Part shown: positions 50,513 through 64,000 of the stretch, in pieces | Numbering within the stretch: the stretch's first letter is position 1 | How the letters are laid out: the number at the start of each line of letters is the position of its first letter | Assembly: GCA_011634665.1 (NCBI GenBank) | Contig: WAEK01000009.1 | Location: forward strand, 2,161,501 to 2,225,500 | Direction: 5' to 3' | DNA: 64,000 nucleotides | Source of the DNA: Mortierella sp. BCC40632 | Taxonomy: Eukaryota; Mortierellomycota; Mortierellomycetes; Mortierellales; Mortierellaceae | Program-made: the position numbers and the translations under genes | Notes under the pieces: model-generated | The model's database searches: none | Seen by the model: only the letters and a program-made list of their open reading frames with translations | What the model was told of the DNA's origin: nothing

Positions 50513-51690
50513 TTTGGTTTGAAAGCAAAGGAAGGAAAACGCAATTCAGAGGCCGGATGCTCTTTTACGAAAAATGTTTTTTTTCAGCCCTACCCTGAAT
50601 CCTCTGTTGGATGGATGTGGTTGGATTATGTACGTAGAAATTTTGGACGTATGACTGCGACGCGTATTTGGAGTGCGAGAGAGCCATCTTTCACTCTCCA
50701 CATTCATCCTTCTGTTCCCTTGAGAAATTGGTAGGGTTATTACCAGCCCAACATTCTTATGCTGTAGTTTTTGTTTCTACATATCCTTCCTAAAGTAGCT
50801 GCCGTTCTTCGTGCAGTAGCAACATGGACGGTAGCCAAGATGACGACTACGCATGAAGGAACAAAGAACCCATTTATTTCTTCAAAAGATGAGAGGGTTT
50901 TTGGGTGGTCTTGGTTGCTGCGTTGAAGCTAGGGAGTTGTTCAGAGCGTTCTTCATGAGGATGGGGCGAGTACTTTTTTCTCCACATCTTAGAAAAAGAG
51001 CGGGTGATCTGCAATAGGGTAGGAGGACTGTTTAGACTCGATAGGTCTATTTCTGTCCTCAGGTCAAGGGTCATTGAATAATGCCGGCTGGGTGACCATT
51101 TGTCTATCAGCGGCAGTAACCATTTCAGATACGAGCGGGATCAGGTCTGATAACTTTAAATTCGCCCCATAGCATAATACAGCATAGTCGAAAAGTAGAG
51201 CGTCAAGTATGTTCCGTTGAACAAAGAAAGCCAGTCAGAGGAGAGTTCTCCTAGAGCAGAGTGCCATTAGCGTCGATCAAGGACATCTTTGTGTGGAGGA
51301 ATTTGGTCAAGCATGACAGGGGCGGCAGAAGCAACTAAGGGCTGAGCGAAGGGTGTGTATCCGTGTCTTGAGGCTGTCCAGCGAATGTGTGTGCATGCGT
51401 GTGTTTGTGTGTATGCGTGTTGGGTGTATGTGTGTGTGCGAATGGCGTTCTGAGGCACGGAGCAATTGTTCCGCGTGAACGAAAGAGTGGACGTATTATA
51501 TGGCTGTGGCAAGGAACAGAGACGAGTGGGGACACCCCGTTTTTTCCTGTCCTGCGCCCTTGTACACGCATCGTATTCCCGCTTTTCCTTTTGGCTCAAA
51601 TACTCGCGTGCGTGTCGTCCGCGGACAAGAACAGATCAGCTCTTTCTTTCTTTCTTTCTTTCTTTCTTCTCCATTCCCAAAAAAAAAAAA
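50513..51690. promoter_or_regulatory. Divergent upstream region of RPS21 and calcineurin A
   Basis: About 1.2 kb between two start codons. GT-rich repeats lie at 51385-51440 and a TTTC run at 51640-51668, ending in an A tract just before the calcineurin ATG. A short open frame at 50874-51074 on the reverse strand is not family-like. No named motif was assigned. Confidence 0.5.
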
Positions 51691-54620
<2,930 letters not shown>

Positions 54621-54747
54621 AAAGGAGGGGGAGTCATGTTTCCTTTTCCTTTTCCCTTTTTTTTTTTCTTTTTTTTTCTTTCTTCTTTTAATGTCATAGC
54701 TTCCAACAGGGGTTTTACTGAGGAGTGTGTGTGTGTCTGTGGTAGGA

Positions 54748-55856
54748 TCATTTGGAAGATGGACTTGCCGTAGATGGGCTGTCCTTGGTTGAGGGATCGG
54801 TGGCTGTGCCGCTGCTGCCTTCGCCGTCCCCAGTTTTCCCAAAATAACTAAAGATAAGCTCCTTGACCTGGCGTGTCCTTGATGTTTTGGTCTCTGTCGC
54901 TGAGGACGAAGACTCGTTTTCAGTCTCGGTCTTGTCAGTAGCAGTTGTGGTAGTGGTCTTAGGAGGAGGAGAAGGAGAAGGCGAAGGAGAGCTTTGTTCC
55001 TCTTTCTTTTTCTCTCTCATCTTGATCTTGCCGTCGCGTACTTCTTGAGCCGTCCGCAAAGCTGCCACTCTGGATGATTGCAAAAAGGCTCTTCTAGAGA
55101 TTCCAGCACCATCAAAATAGACCAGAGTAAAGTTTTTAAGACCTTCCAAGGCCTCTGCGACCATCTCCTTGGCATCAGGACCTAGAGTTCGACCAGCCAA
55201 TTCTTGTGTTGCAGCAATAGCAGGTCCCGTGACAATACTAAACGACTCTTCTGCTGCTTGGATGATGACGCCAGCCGAGTTGAGGATTGCCATTGCAAAA
55301 TTCTGCATGGTCGAATACGACTCGGTGTCGTTTTTCTTGGTCCAGTACCGAATGAGTTTGAATCCAGAGTTGAAGACAGTGGAGACCAGGGCAGTCTTGA
55401 CACGACCCGAGAGACCGATCGTGGCACGGCTGACTTTGGTGATATTCCGGATACGGTTCTTGATAAAAGGCGAGATCCGCAGTGGTTTTTGAGTTTCTGG
55501 GATCTTGGAATTGAGGAAAGTGCTTGAGCTATTGTCAGGTTCCCATAGGAAGAGTCAATTAAAAGTAAGAAAGAAAAGAGTCTGCATTAACTCTAGAGTC
55601 CCCAAAGTCTGGGATATGACATATTCATTGCAATGAAAGCAAGAGTATCCTTCACTTACGTGGCAATGCCTCCAGCGACGACTGTGGCACCCTTGACAAG
55701 ATGCTCTCCGAAATATTGGGATGCACAAGTCAAGTAGTCGGCCATATCGTCCGCCGAAGGAACCGAGATCTTAAATCTCGGCTTGTCCTTTAAAAAGAAA
55801 AGTGAAAGTTGGTGTCAAGCAATGGGTGATTAGCATTGAGTAGGTTGCAAGACCAT

Positions 55857-55916
<60 letters not shown>

Positions 55917-56599
55917 TTGGAGACTAACCTCTCCAGCCTTTGGTTCAATCTCCTCGACAACCACAGGTGATTTGGCGTTCTCTGAAAGGGAGACATTGTC
56001 GTCATCCTCGAGATCGGCATCGTCCTTGTCAAGGACTCCATAAATCTGCCCGACATCGTCCACGAGAGCGAGTTGGTTCCTCAGTTGATACTGGTTGGTG
56101 TAAATGACTCTATCCGCGAGTAGATTCTCCAGTGCCCCAACATCTTCGGGAGATGCACTGCTGACACGAAAGGAGAGAATGTAAAAAGAAAGTTAGAGGC
56201 ATGAAGCAATCGCTCCACTAAAGCCGAGCGCAACCATGAGAAAGAGGACAGAGATCCATACTTTGGTAGGTTCAGCTCCAAGAACCCATTCCCGGGAACC
56301 GAGAACTGCCATGTTTGATCATTGACTTTTTGAGCTGTCGACTGTGGCATCAAGGGGTGAGTAATTAAACTCTTGAAGGACTTTGTGGGCGTATCATTGG
56401 TCTCCAATGTCATAAAAGTTGTCAGTGGAGTTATCTCTTGAGATGTAGAGTAGACACGAAGTTCTCCTTGACCGACAAGTTTCTTGGGAGAGGCATTGCT
56501 TGTCCGTTGATGGATGGTGGCGCCAGGGATGGCAAGGACGATCTGGATCACGCCTGCAGGTTGATCGCTGCTGCTCAGCGAGTCTTTCAGGTTGGGCAT
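54748..56599 (-). CDS. Spartin-like protein with senescence domain
   Basis: Exons 56599-56262, 56160-55929, 55787-55660 and 55528-54748, giving 492 residues in phase. The N-terminal half carries a beta-rich region (GELRVYSTSQEITPLTTFMTL). The C-terminal half matches the plant-type senescence/spartin domain: ADYLTCASQYFGEHLVKGATVVAGGIAT, SRATIGLSGRVKTALVSTVFNSGFKLI, then a Gly/Ala-rich stretch with TLGPDAKEMVAEALEG and FDGAGISRRAFLQSSR. The extreme C-terminus is Ser/Thr/Pro-rich. Spartin proteins act at lipid droplets, endosomes and mitochondria; the role here is inferred. The gene is convergent with calcineurin A, 127 bp apart. Confidence 0.86.
55860..55911. repeat. (CT)n in the senescence-domain gene
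   Basis: About 25 CT units in the 141-nt intron 55788-55928. Confidence 0.9.
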
Positions 56600-56796
56600 T
56601 TTTTTTTCTTACTGCGATGCTGTCCTTGGATATTGCTGGGATAGCTGTTGGAGGTCGTTTCTTCTTCTTTTTATTCCTTGTGTACAGGATGGTGACAGAG
56701 CGGAAGAAGAGAGAGAAAGACGACAAAAGGCCATGCCAAGATCTTGTGAGTGAAATATTGGAGTGACTTGCATCTACACTGACGTTTGGATTACCG

Positions 56797-56833
<37 letters not shown>

Positions 56834-57390
56834 GAGCTTAGTTTGGTAAGCTCAGTTTGCTCGTGATTCAGACACCATTCCTTCGCCCCCCTTTTCACTT
56901 GCCAAGGAAGTGCGCCACTGATGCTATTGTTTAACAGAGCCGATGGCTACAAGTCTTCAAAGCATGACAAGAACTCCAGTCCATCCAGTCAAGACGACAC
57001 AGAGACCTTGGAACCCCTGGTCCTCCCGCAGTAACATCATGCGGTTCAGACATGCACACCATTGACTGTCCTCCACAACACTCGAGAGCTCTTGGTCTAC
57101 ACGTCCAAATAAACTTAAAGCGTAAGCATATACTCTATGACAAGGAGTCCAAGGGTGGGGATTCATCCAACCACCAACCCTATTAAAAAAGAGTCTGACA
57201 ATCTCTAGCTAAAGTGAGAGAGGCCAAGCGATGGCTGCTTGGATGTCTTTACCATGGAGCAGAACTTCAGAAGGAACACCTGGATGAGGATGAGACAGGT
57301 AGTGGGAAAATGAAGGCGAAGCGAGGGATGGAGGGAGATGATGGTGGCGGACGGGTATGGGCTACAGGTGTCGATACGCCTCACGCTACA
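56600..57390. other. Intergenic, promoter side of the senescence gene and left flank of hAT copy B
   Basis: Includes a 32-T run (56801-56832). Short frames (for example 57214-57396) lack family features. The 8 bp at 57391-57398 are the hAT target duplication. Confidence 0.6.
56801..56832. repeat. Poly-T tract, 32 nt
   Basis: Uninterrupted T run. Confidence 0.95.
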
Positions 57391-57494
57391 CTTTAAACTA
57401 GTGATTTGAACCGTGCTCCGGTTAACCACGGTTAAGCTAATACACCAGTGACCGGTTAACCTCCAAGCTCCAAAAACTAACCGATGGTTAATTT

Positions 57495-57846
57495 GGTTAA
57501 CTGAAATTGACCAGTGACTACCGGTGCGGTGAAAGGTGGTTAACTGATATTGACCGGTGACCACCGGTGCGGTGAAAAGTGGTTAACTGAATTTGACCGG
57601 TGACCACCGGTGCGGTGAAAGGTGGTTAACTGAATTTGACCGGTGACCACCGGTGCGGTGAAAAGTGGTTAACTGAATTTGACCGGTGACTACCGGTGCG
57701 GTGAAAAGTGGTTAACTGAATTTGACCGGTGACTACCGGTGCGGTGAAAAGTGGTTAACTGATATTGACCGGTGACTACCGGTGCGGTGAAAAGTGGTTA
57801 ACTGATATTGACCGGTGACTACCGGTGCGGTGAAAAGTGGTTAACC
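57495..57846 (+). repeat. 43-bp subterminal repeat array, copy B (8 units)
   Basis: Eight units, corresponding to the six-unit 3' array of copy A. Unit variants alternate GACTACC/GACCACC and AATTT/ATATT. Confidence 0.88.
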
Positions 57847-57900
57847 ATGCGGTAGGCACCGCCACTTAGTTCACTTTATTGCCTTAATAACAGTAACCAA

Positions 57901-60359
57901 TTATCTCTCTCTCTCATTTGAATGTATTGATGTGTTGTCACTTGGGATTATCTGGGTCCTCTCTCCCGCACTCTTGAGGCATCTGTGGGCGTAATTGCAG
58001 AACACAATGTCGCTAACCACGCTATCAGCTAGACGGTTTCGCCGATCTGTCATTACGTTTCCCGTGTAGCTGAACATTCTTTCCGATGCCACGGATGTAG
58101 CTGGGATGCACAGATATTTGCGTGCGAGCTTTGCCATAGTTGGGTAGATGTGATTATTCTCTCTCCACCAATCCAGGGGGTTCACTAGCTCTTCGTCCTC
58201 GTTCTTCATGTAGCGCTCGAATTCGTTGTTAGTATCCCTGGTCTTGTTTCGACGGCCTCCGGCTTGTTCGCGACGACGCTTCAATAACAGACCAAATCCA
58301 ACCTTTAACTCATCATTCTCTATTTCTTCTGGACTTGTTTCGATATCATTTCGAGACTCATCTCTCCTCGGCCGCATTTGATTGTATTCTTGGAGCACCA
58401 AAGCTTTGATTTTTCGGCCTCGCTCTTTGTCGGAAATGAACCAGAGAGTTCTGAGTGTAGGGTGGAAAACAGATGCTATAAGGGACTCATCCGAGATAGG
58501 TAATCGCTGGCTTACTTGCAATAGCAGCTCGTCCTTGAAGTCGATAAGATCACTATCAACTGTCATTTTTTCAAGTACTGTCTGCAATGCGAGAACCCAC
58601 ATAGGAACGCATGCAAGCTGGCCATTTGAAGCTGAGCTGAAAATGTCTGTCATCCCGTCAAATGGCTCGAGAATCGTAATGAGGCCTTCTACTTGTCTCC
58701 ATTCATCCATGTTCAGTCTCACTTTTCCCAATCGTGCGGCAATATCCTTATCTCCAGTTTGAGAGCTATCGGCGCCCGCCTGAAGGGAGATAAGAGCAGG
58801 CCTAAGCTTGACGAGTCTTTTAAGCATATGCAGGGTACTGTTCCATCTCGTTACGACGTCCATGATGACAACGTATGGTTCCTTGGAGGCTCCTGAGTCT
58901 GGGGAATTTTTTGAGACATTTCCAGGTATGGTATAGTGCTCCTGTTCTTGCCGCAGTGCCTGGGCCATTTTAGCACTTTGGTGGAAAGTGGTTGCCAGTT
59001 TGTGGCACTTGTGAGTAAGTGCTTTGAGGTTGTCAAATTTCTCCAAGGATCTTTTAACGCTGTTGTGAAGATTGTGTGCAATACAGGGATTACGTTGTAG
59101 CTTCGCCAACTGCATCGCCGATTGCATCACAGGAGCACTGTCTGTTGTGGATGAGACGATAAGGTGCTCGATGTTCCAATATTCACCTAGAATCCTTCCT
59201 ATTCATATTTAATGGAGCGTTGGTCTGTTAATTTTAATGGATGACCTGCTTTCGTTTCTCAAGAAAGGAAAAAAATGCCATTTACTTACTAATAATTTTT
59301 GCCGTATTAGGGGCCGTGTGTGGAAATGGTTGAGGTTCCAAGGCGAGCGCACAGTCGAGCATTCGAAAGTTTTTTCGTCAAGCCAGTGAAGCGTGATGCC
59401 TAGAAAAGGTTTGTTCGATTGACTGCTCCAACCGTCTACTGTAATTGATCCATATAGAAGACTCGTCGCGAGTAATCTTTTAATTTCGCCTTCTAGTTGG
59501 AACCGATAGAGTGTCATGGATTCTCGGGTGGTTTTGGAGCACGGCGTACGGATCCCTGGGTGAATTACTTTTATGAACTCTCGGAAAGATGGAGAGTCCA
59601 AGGTAGAGAAGGGCCTGCATGTCATCGATTATCCATTTCAAAGCGGCCTTGGTTACTTGCGATCTCCTTGCCGGAGTCATGGGGATCTCTTGTAATTTCA
59701 TTTGGGTTAAACCAACAGTTGAGGCTGGAGATTTTGCATGCACCTCGAGATAGACGTCTCGGTGCCTCGTGTTAAAATGAGACGTGAGCGGTGTAGAGGA
59801 GCTGTTACTTGAAAAGTGCGAATCACAGCCAGGCTGTGTGCAATGAAATCGCCAACCGTATTGCCCCTTGTGCTTATTCTCCATTTCAGATGTTTTTGAC
59901 CTCAGATTGCGCTGCTTATTTGAAGATTAACACCCCCCTTCGCAGTAACCCCGTGCAACGGACCGTGCATAATCCTCGAAAATAAGAATGGAAAAAACAA
60001 AAACAGATGAAATGGAGAATAGTATATTTTGTTTCTAGATAGCCCTTCCATTTGCCTGTAAAGGGGGAAAAAAAGTGTTAGTGTTTCCGGAATCCAGATA
60101 GTTCCAATGGTTTGATCATCGTATACATATAGGAGGGATTACCGGGGATAGGCGGCTGTAAATCACTTGAGTGTTCTTGGTGCTGCGAGGATTGGCTAAC
60201 AGATGACCCTGGCGTTACCGTTGACAGAGATCTCAAAGAAACTTGGCTTGCCGTTGCAGTATCACTGGTGGGAGGGGGGCTATTTGACCTGTATTGACTA
60301 GACTCTCCAGACAACCCACTAAGCCATTGGGCGGTCTTGGAGCTACCGGGTGAGGACAT
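57901..60359 (-). pseudogene. hAT transposase, copy B, frame broken
   Basis: Same gene as at 28884. The C-terminal half is one open frame of 409 codons from 59130 to 57901, ending with the dimerisation region and containing the catalytic-type Glu (VASERMFSY). The N-terminal half is interrupted by the MITE at 59877-60019 and by two homopolymer changes relative to copy A (one extra G near 59617, two extra A near 59369). Wherever the two copies disagree, one of them has the continuous reading, so the parent element had an intact transposase. Confidence 0.88.
59877..60019 (+). mobile_element. 143-bp MITE, subfamily II, inside transposase of hAT copy B
   Basis: TA at 59875-59876 and 60020-60021. 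Same position in the element as the 29369 copy and the same sequence by eye, so the insertion predates the separation of the two hAT copies. Confidence 0.92.
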
Positions 60360-60556
60360 GCTGGATCAATTGTGGAGCGAATAGCTGGTTCGGGAAGTGC
60401 GTGTGAAATTTTGGCCAAGGTCTTTGTGAAAAAGAAAAGTGGTAAAGAATGTGTGCGCGAGAAAGAGAGAAAACGAAAGAAAGATACAGAAAGATAACTT
60501 CTTCACACCCATTTTACGCCCTACTTTACGCCCTACTTTACGCCAATTGACCGAGA

Positions 60557-60643
60557 TTAACCACTTTTCACCGCACCGGTGGTCACCGGTCAATATCAGT
60601 TAACCACTTTTCACCGCACCGGTGGTCACCGGTCAAATTCAGC
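60557..60643 (-). repeat. 43-bp subterminal repeat array, copy B (2 units)
   Basis: Counterpart of the three-unit 5' array of copy A, in opposite orientation to the array at 57495. Confidence 0.85.
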
Positions 60644-60743
60644 TTATGTGACTTTACTGGTGGTTAAAACCGGTGTTTGTCATGAAACAGCGATACTTCA
60701 CCGGTTCTTCTCCCCTCCACCGGTTCCCGCCACTACTTTAAAC

Positions 60744-61592
60744 ATCCTTCGCTACTTGACATTCACAACTCGCAGTAGATCTCACACTACTCACTGCACA
60801 GAAAGAGGATCGATGAATAAAATTTGACCTTAGCGAGTAAAGACATGCATCGTTGAGCAAAAAGCAATATGAGGAGAGACGCTGACGTTATTCTCCATTT
60901 CAGATGTTTTTGACCTCATTTAGCGTTGCTTATTTGTAGAATAACATGCCCCTTCGCAGTAGCCCCGTGCAACGGACTGTGCATAATCCTCGAAAATAAG
61001 AATGGAAAAAACAAAAATATCTGAAATGGAGAATAGTAGGTTGGCACAAACGACAAGCATAGTTAGTGCACTAAAGACAGAAAGACGGCGCTGGAAGTCC
61101 AGTTGTCAAAAGATATTTTTGCGCAATGGTCGAATTGAAATGTTGCAAAGGCGAAGGTGCGTAACTGTAAGGGAAATGTTACCCATCCACACGTGCTCTG
61201 TCACAAGCAACCATTGCCTGTAAAAAGTGGACGATGCTTGCAGTAATGGCTCTGACAGCTACCGATCCAAAACGATCGACTAAATAATTCAATTTGAGGA
61301 TGGCGACAAAAAAAAAAAAAAAAAAAAAATTAAAGGGAGAAAAAATAGAACCCTTCAAGTTTGGTCAACAACCACATGACGCCCAAATGACGGAACCTGG
61401 GATCACTTAGTTCCCGCGGCTGTGCGCTACGAGCGAAGTGCCAGTGTTACTTAATTAAACTCATAAAGATAGCTATTAGATTGATAACTTTATTGTTCAT
61501 TTCGTGGTAAGGTAAAAAAAAATATATGAATGACCGGCATTGTCGAGCATTGCTGAGTCAATTAAAATGAGAACTGTGAACTAGAATCGTTT
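60744..61592. other. Intergenic with one MITE
   Basis: Contains the MITE at 60891-61033 and an A tract (61309-61329). A frame starting in the MITE (61002-61223) is probably fortuitous. No other gene was seen. Confidence 0.6.
60891..61033 (+). mobile_element. 143-bp MITE, subfamily I, beside hAT copy B
   Basis: TA at 60889-60890 and 61034-61035. It looks identical to 32151-32293. It lies about 150 bp outside the copy B terminus, mirroring the copy near the outer end of copy A. Confidence 0.92.
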
Positions 61593-64000
61593 TCATTGCC
61601 CATCTTCAATCCGATAACGCTTTGGTTTCTGAAAAGAGGGTCGGAGCCATGATAATGGCACTTTGGGATTTTGGCTCTCCTCAACCTTCACTCGACGAAT
61701 CTGGCTGACCGTCTTCTGCACCTTCGCCCTGGCATGGTCAAAAACCTCCATCAATCGGGCAAGTGGGAACGAGTTCATTGCATCCGGGGCAATGTATGTT
61801 GAAGCGAATCTATGCATGATGTAGGTCGCCTCAGCATGGATGCGCATTGTATAAAGCTCTACCAGCGGTCCTAAAACGGGCGGGGAAAAGATAAAATGAA
61901 TAGGAGAGAGCGAAGAAAATGGTAAAACAGCGGATAGGAATGCCAATTTACATACCACGGACGAGTATTCCAATGACACAAACGTCGTCAGGAGGGAGCA
62001 ACTTCAATATCGAGTCCAAAGCAACCTTCATCTCTTGCCCAATCTTTGTCAAATCGTCCCACATTTGATGCTGACCTGTGTTGCCAGCAACCTTTCCCTC
62101 CAGTAATACGACGGAGATCCGATGGTTTCGTACAAGTGTTGTAGTTGCATAGTCAGGGATTAATAGGGACATCTCTGAACCTCTCGTCTCATGCTGTGTT
62201 GCGGTCCTAAGGGACTAGCATGGTTAGATTGAAGCAGAACGTAGCTCCAGAACTAAACTCAGGATGGTACGAATACACTTACCAGTGACTTGTCGTATGT
62301 GGGATCTTGAAATACGTCTCGAGGAAAGGACCCAGACGGGACTTCAAATATGTGTCCTCATTTGACGCACTGCAGTTCCAGTGCTGTCCAGTGCCAGCCA
62401 TCTTTGTCAAGATAGACCTGAGGGAACGGTCCTTAGGAGGGAATTCTTCTAGAAGTTGCTCGAGCTTCTCAAACTTACTGTTGGCCAATCGATGGCTCCA
62501 TTGGTGTACCTCTATGAGAACCTCGTTTGACAGTGGCGAAATGGAGTCTTTTAGTGCTTCGCACAAAGAATCCCATGTATTGTCATTGACCTCTCCATGG
62601 AGACCTCCGTCTTGGAACTCTGCCTCCACTAAAAATATGAAGTTGACCGCCCTGTGCGAAGAAGAAATTAAGTGAGGTTAGGAAGAGTTCACCACATTTG
62701 CATTCATACCTTCATCTGGGAAAACAGCATCCTTGTCTTCTTCTGCTAACAGGAACCTACAGCTTTTGGTGCGGATCCATGAGACCACCATTGTTTTCGA
62801 TTACTCTATTTCTAAACTTCATCAGTTCGGTACCAACCACAGTCGCACCACACGTCCAATGACTTTGAACCTCGGAGTCTAATCGACCTGGACCATCGAG
62901 ATAGTCCCAGAAATATAGTTTCGATGTCGAGTTGTATGTATCGTTGAGCTCATCAAAACTCAAATCGACGGGGTCCGTTGAGGGTAGATCTGATCCAAGC
63001 AACCGCCGAGGAGAATAGATAGGTGGAGTGGCGCATGAGCTGTTGTTGTCTGCAGTTGGTAGCTCTGAGAGAGAGACTTTAAATGTCAGTGTCGATATCG
63101 GTACGTTGGAAAAAGTACACTAGAGCTTTGACATAACACCATTGACTTGGCAAAAAACTCATTAATGAGACCATTACCTTTCTCGATTTTCTCCCTTGCC
63201 AGTTTGTTGCTTGAAGAAAGTGTCGACAGTCCAGGCTGTATGATATTTCTCGCGCCAGATGCGACCTCCGTGGAGGGACTCGATGGAGCAGACGCATGTG
63301 CAGGCATCTTAGGTGAGGCAGGCAGCGTGGTCTGTTTATCATCTCTCATCCCATTTTTGTCCTGGAAGTAGAGTTCCTCTGGTGTAGTTGATCTTTTCTG
63401 ATTCTGGTCAGAGACAAACTCTGAGGAGGTCACAGCGGCTTGGTCGTGTCGGAGTAGTGGCCCTAGTTGAGCTGCGCCGAAAATGCTGTCTTTAGTAGTA
63501 CTCGAAGCTACTTGGCAGGAAGATTTCAATGAGTACAGGTTTACATATCATTAACAGGGGTGCTCTGGGGTGAAATACATTGCCGCCATGTTGAGAACAT
63601 AGTAAATAAAGATTGCAAGAAAAGAAAGGCAGCCTCACATACCATCAAGGCCCCTGATCTTCTTGGTATAATGCTGGAATTGGGCATCAAGTTGATCAAC
63701 AGCATTCGTTTGCAAACTCAAATAATGCTTTCGATCAAGTTGCCGTTCCATATTGTTCACTTCTTCATCAAATCTCTTGTCCCAATATTTCTTCGTCTCG
63801 CCTGCTTGTTCTAGCCATTCTCGGCTCAGCCGCTTATGTTGATCAAATAGGTGCTGAATCTTACTTGACTCTATTCTTCGCAAAATTACATTTAGCCATC
63901 GTCTGTGAAGAACACTCTTGTCTTCAGCGTGGAAGGAACAATATTTGAAGTAATCAAGGTGATGGATTTCGGTCGGGAAGGCCAAACTGTAGAAGTACTC
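61593..64000 (-). CDS. Hypothetical protein with PD-(D/E)XK-like motif, 5' end outside window, one frame break
   Basis: Exons 64000-63643 (open to the edge), 63507-63178, 63064-62710, 62628-62283, 62206-61956 and 61870-61593 keep phase, except that exon 63064-62710 needs one base fewer in the AAAA at about 62763-62766. The visible N-terminus is charged and likely coiled coil. A Ser/Thr/Pro-rich linker follows. The C-terminal domain contains MSLLIPDYATTT ... ISVVLLEGKVAG ... QMWDDLTKIGQEMKVALDSI ... VIGILVRG-PLVELYTM. PD followed 15 residues later by E-G-K on a predicted strand, then a Gln-bearing helix, fits the PD-(D/E)XK nuclease fold. I associate the KIGQEMK-LD-GILV pattern with expanded, uncharacterised Mucoromycota proteins, from memory only. 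Nuclease activity is an inference. Confidence 0.6.

Larger units (their letters stand above)
57399..60735 (-). mobile_element. hAT transposon, copy B (reverse orientation)
   Basis: Flanked by the 8-bp duplication CTTTAAAC (57391-57398 and 60736-60743). The imperfect inverted ends are the same as in copy A. It is 3337 bp, lacks the two MITEs at 29165 and 31865 but keeps the one in the transposase gene, and has one more 43-bp unit in total. The surrounding sequence differs from that of copy A, so this is a separate insertion, not a segmental duplication. Confidence 0.93.

Noticed and set aside
57214..57396. 60-codon frame next to hAT copy B as a possible disrupted gene
   Set aside because: Joining the flanks across the empty site gave no convincing continuation.
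62745..62761. An intron separating two exons of the right-hand gene at 62746-62760
   Set aside because: It would be 15 nt long, too short to splice; a one-base length difference in AAAA explains the frame change better.

Overview
The window looks like nuclear DNA of an early-diverging filamentous fungus, most likely Mucoromycota (Mortierella-like). The evidence is short GT-AG introns with GTAAGT-type donors, TAA, TAG and TGA all used as stops, fungal-type orthologues (membrane GH17 glucanase, Yck-type casein kinase, NudC, calcineurin A, RIX1, APC4), very long CT/GA, poly-A/T and trinucleotide tracts, and a hypothetical protein of a type I associate with Mucoromycota. No tRNA, rRNA or CRISPR array was recognised. 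Exon borders were derived by hand from reading phase and homology remembered from the families.

Host genes from left to right: a Myb/SANT protein cut by the left edge (+); INCENP/Sli15 of the chromosomal passenger complex (-); nuclear distribution protein NudC (+); a Yck/CK1-gamma-like casein kinase (-); a type II membrane GH17 glucanase (+); about 5 kb of gene-free, pyrimidine-rich DNA; an unrecognised Thr/Ser-rich protein (+); hexokinase (+); the transposon cluster; APC4 (+); a homeobox protein (+); RIX1/PELP1 (-); ribosomal protein eS21 (-); calcineurin A catalytic subunit (+); a spartin/senescence-domain protein (-); a second transposon copy; and a multi-exon hypothetical protein with a possible PD-(D/E)XK nuclease motif, cut by the right edge (-). 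The genes are unrelated housekeeping and regulatory genes, as expected in a eukaryotic chromosome, not an operon.

The most informative part is the mobile DNA. Two nearly identical hAT elements lie in opposite orientation: copy A at 28465-32048 (8-bp duplication GTTTAATT) and copy B at 57399-60735 (duplication CTTTAAAC). Both carry inverted arrays of a 43-bp subterminal repeat. Copy A sits inside the accessory (SANT-like) gene of a decayed PIF/Harbinger element whose transposase remnant lies at 32732-33862. A 143-bp MITE with a TA duplication and about 22-bp inverted ends is present six times in two subfamilies whose members look identical by eye. One MITE interrupts the transposase gene of both hAT copies at the same base. 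Two more are present in copy A and absent from copy B, which gives direct filled/empty-site pairs.

Several otherwise clear reading frames (hexokinase, both hAT transposases, the right-hand hypothetical gene) are broken by one- or two-base length changes in homopolymers. This could be real decay or uncorrected sequencing error, and the affected calls are marked.
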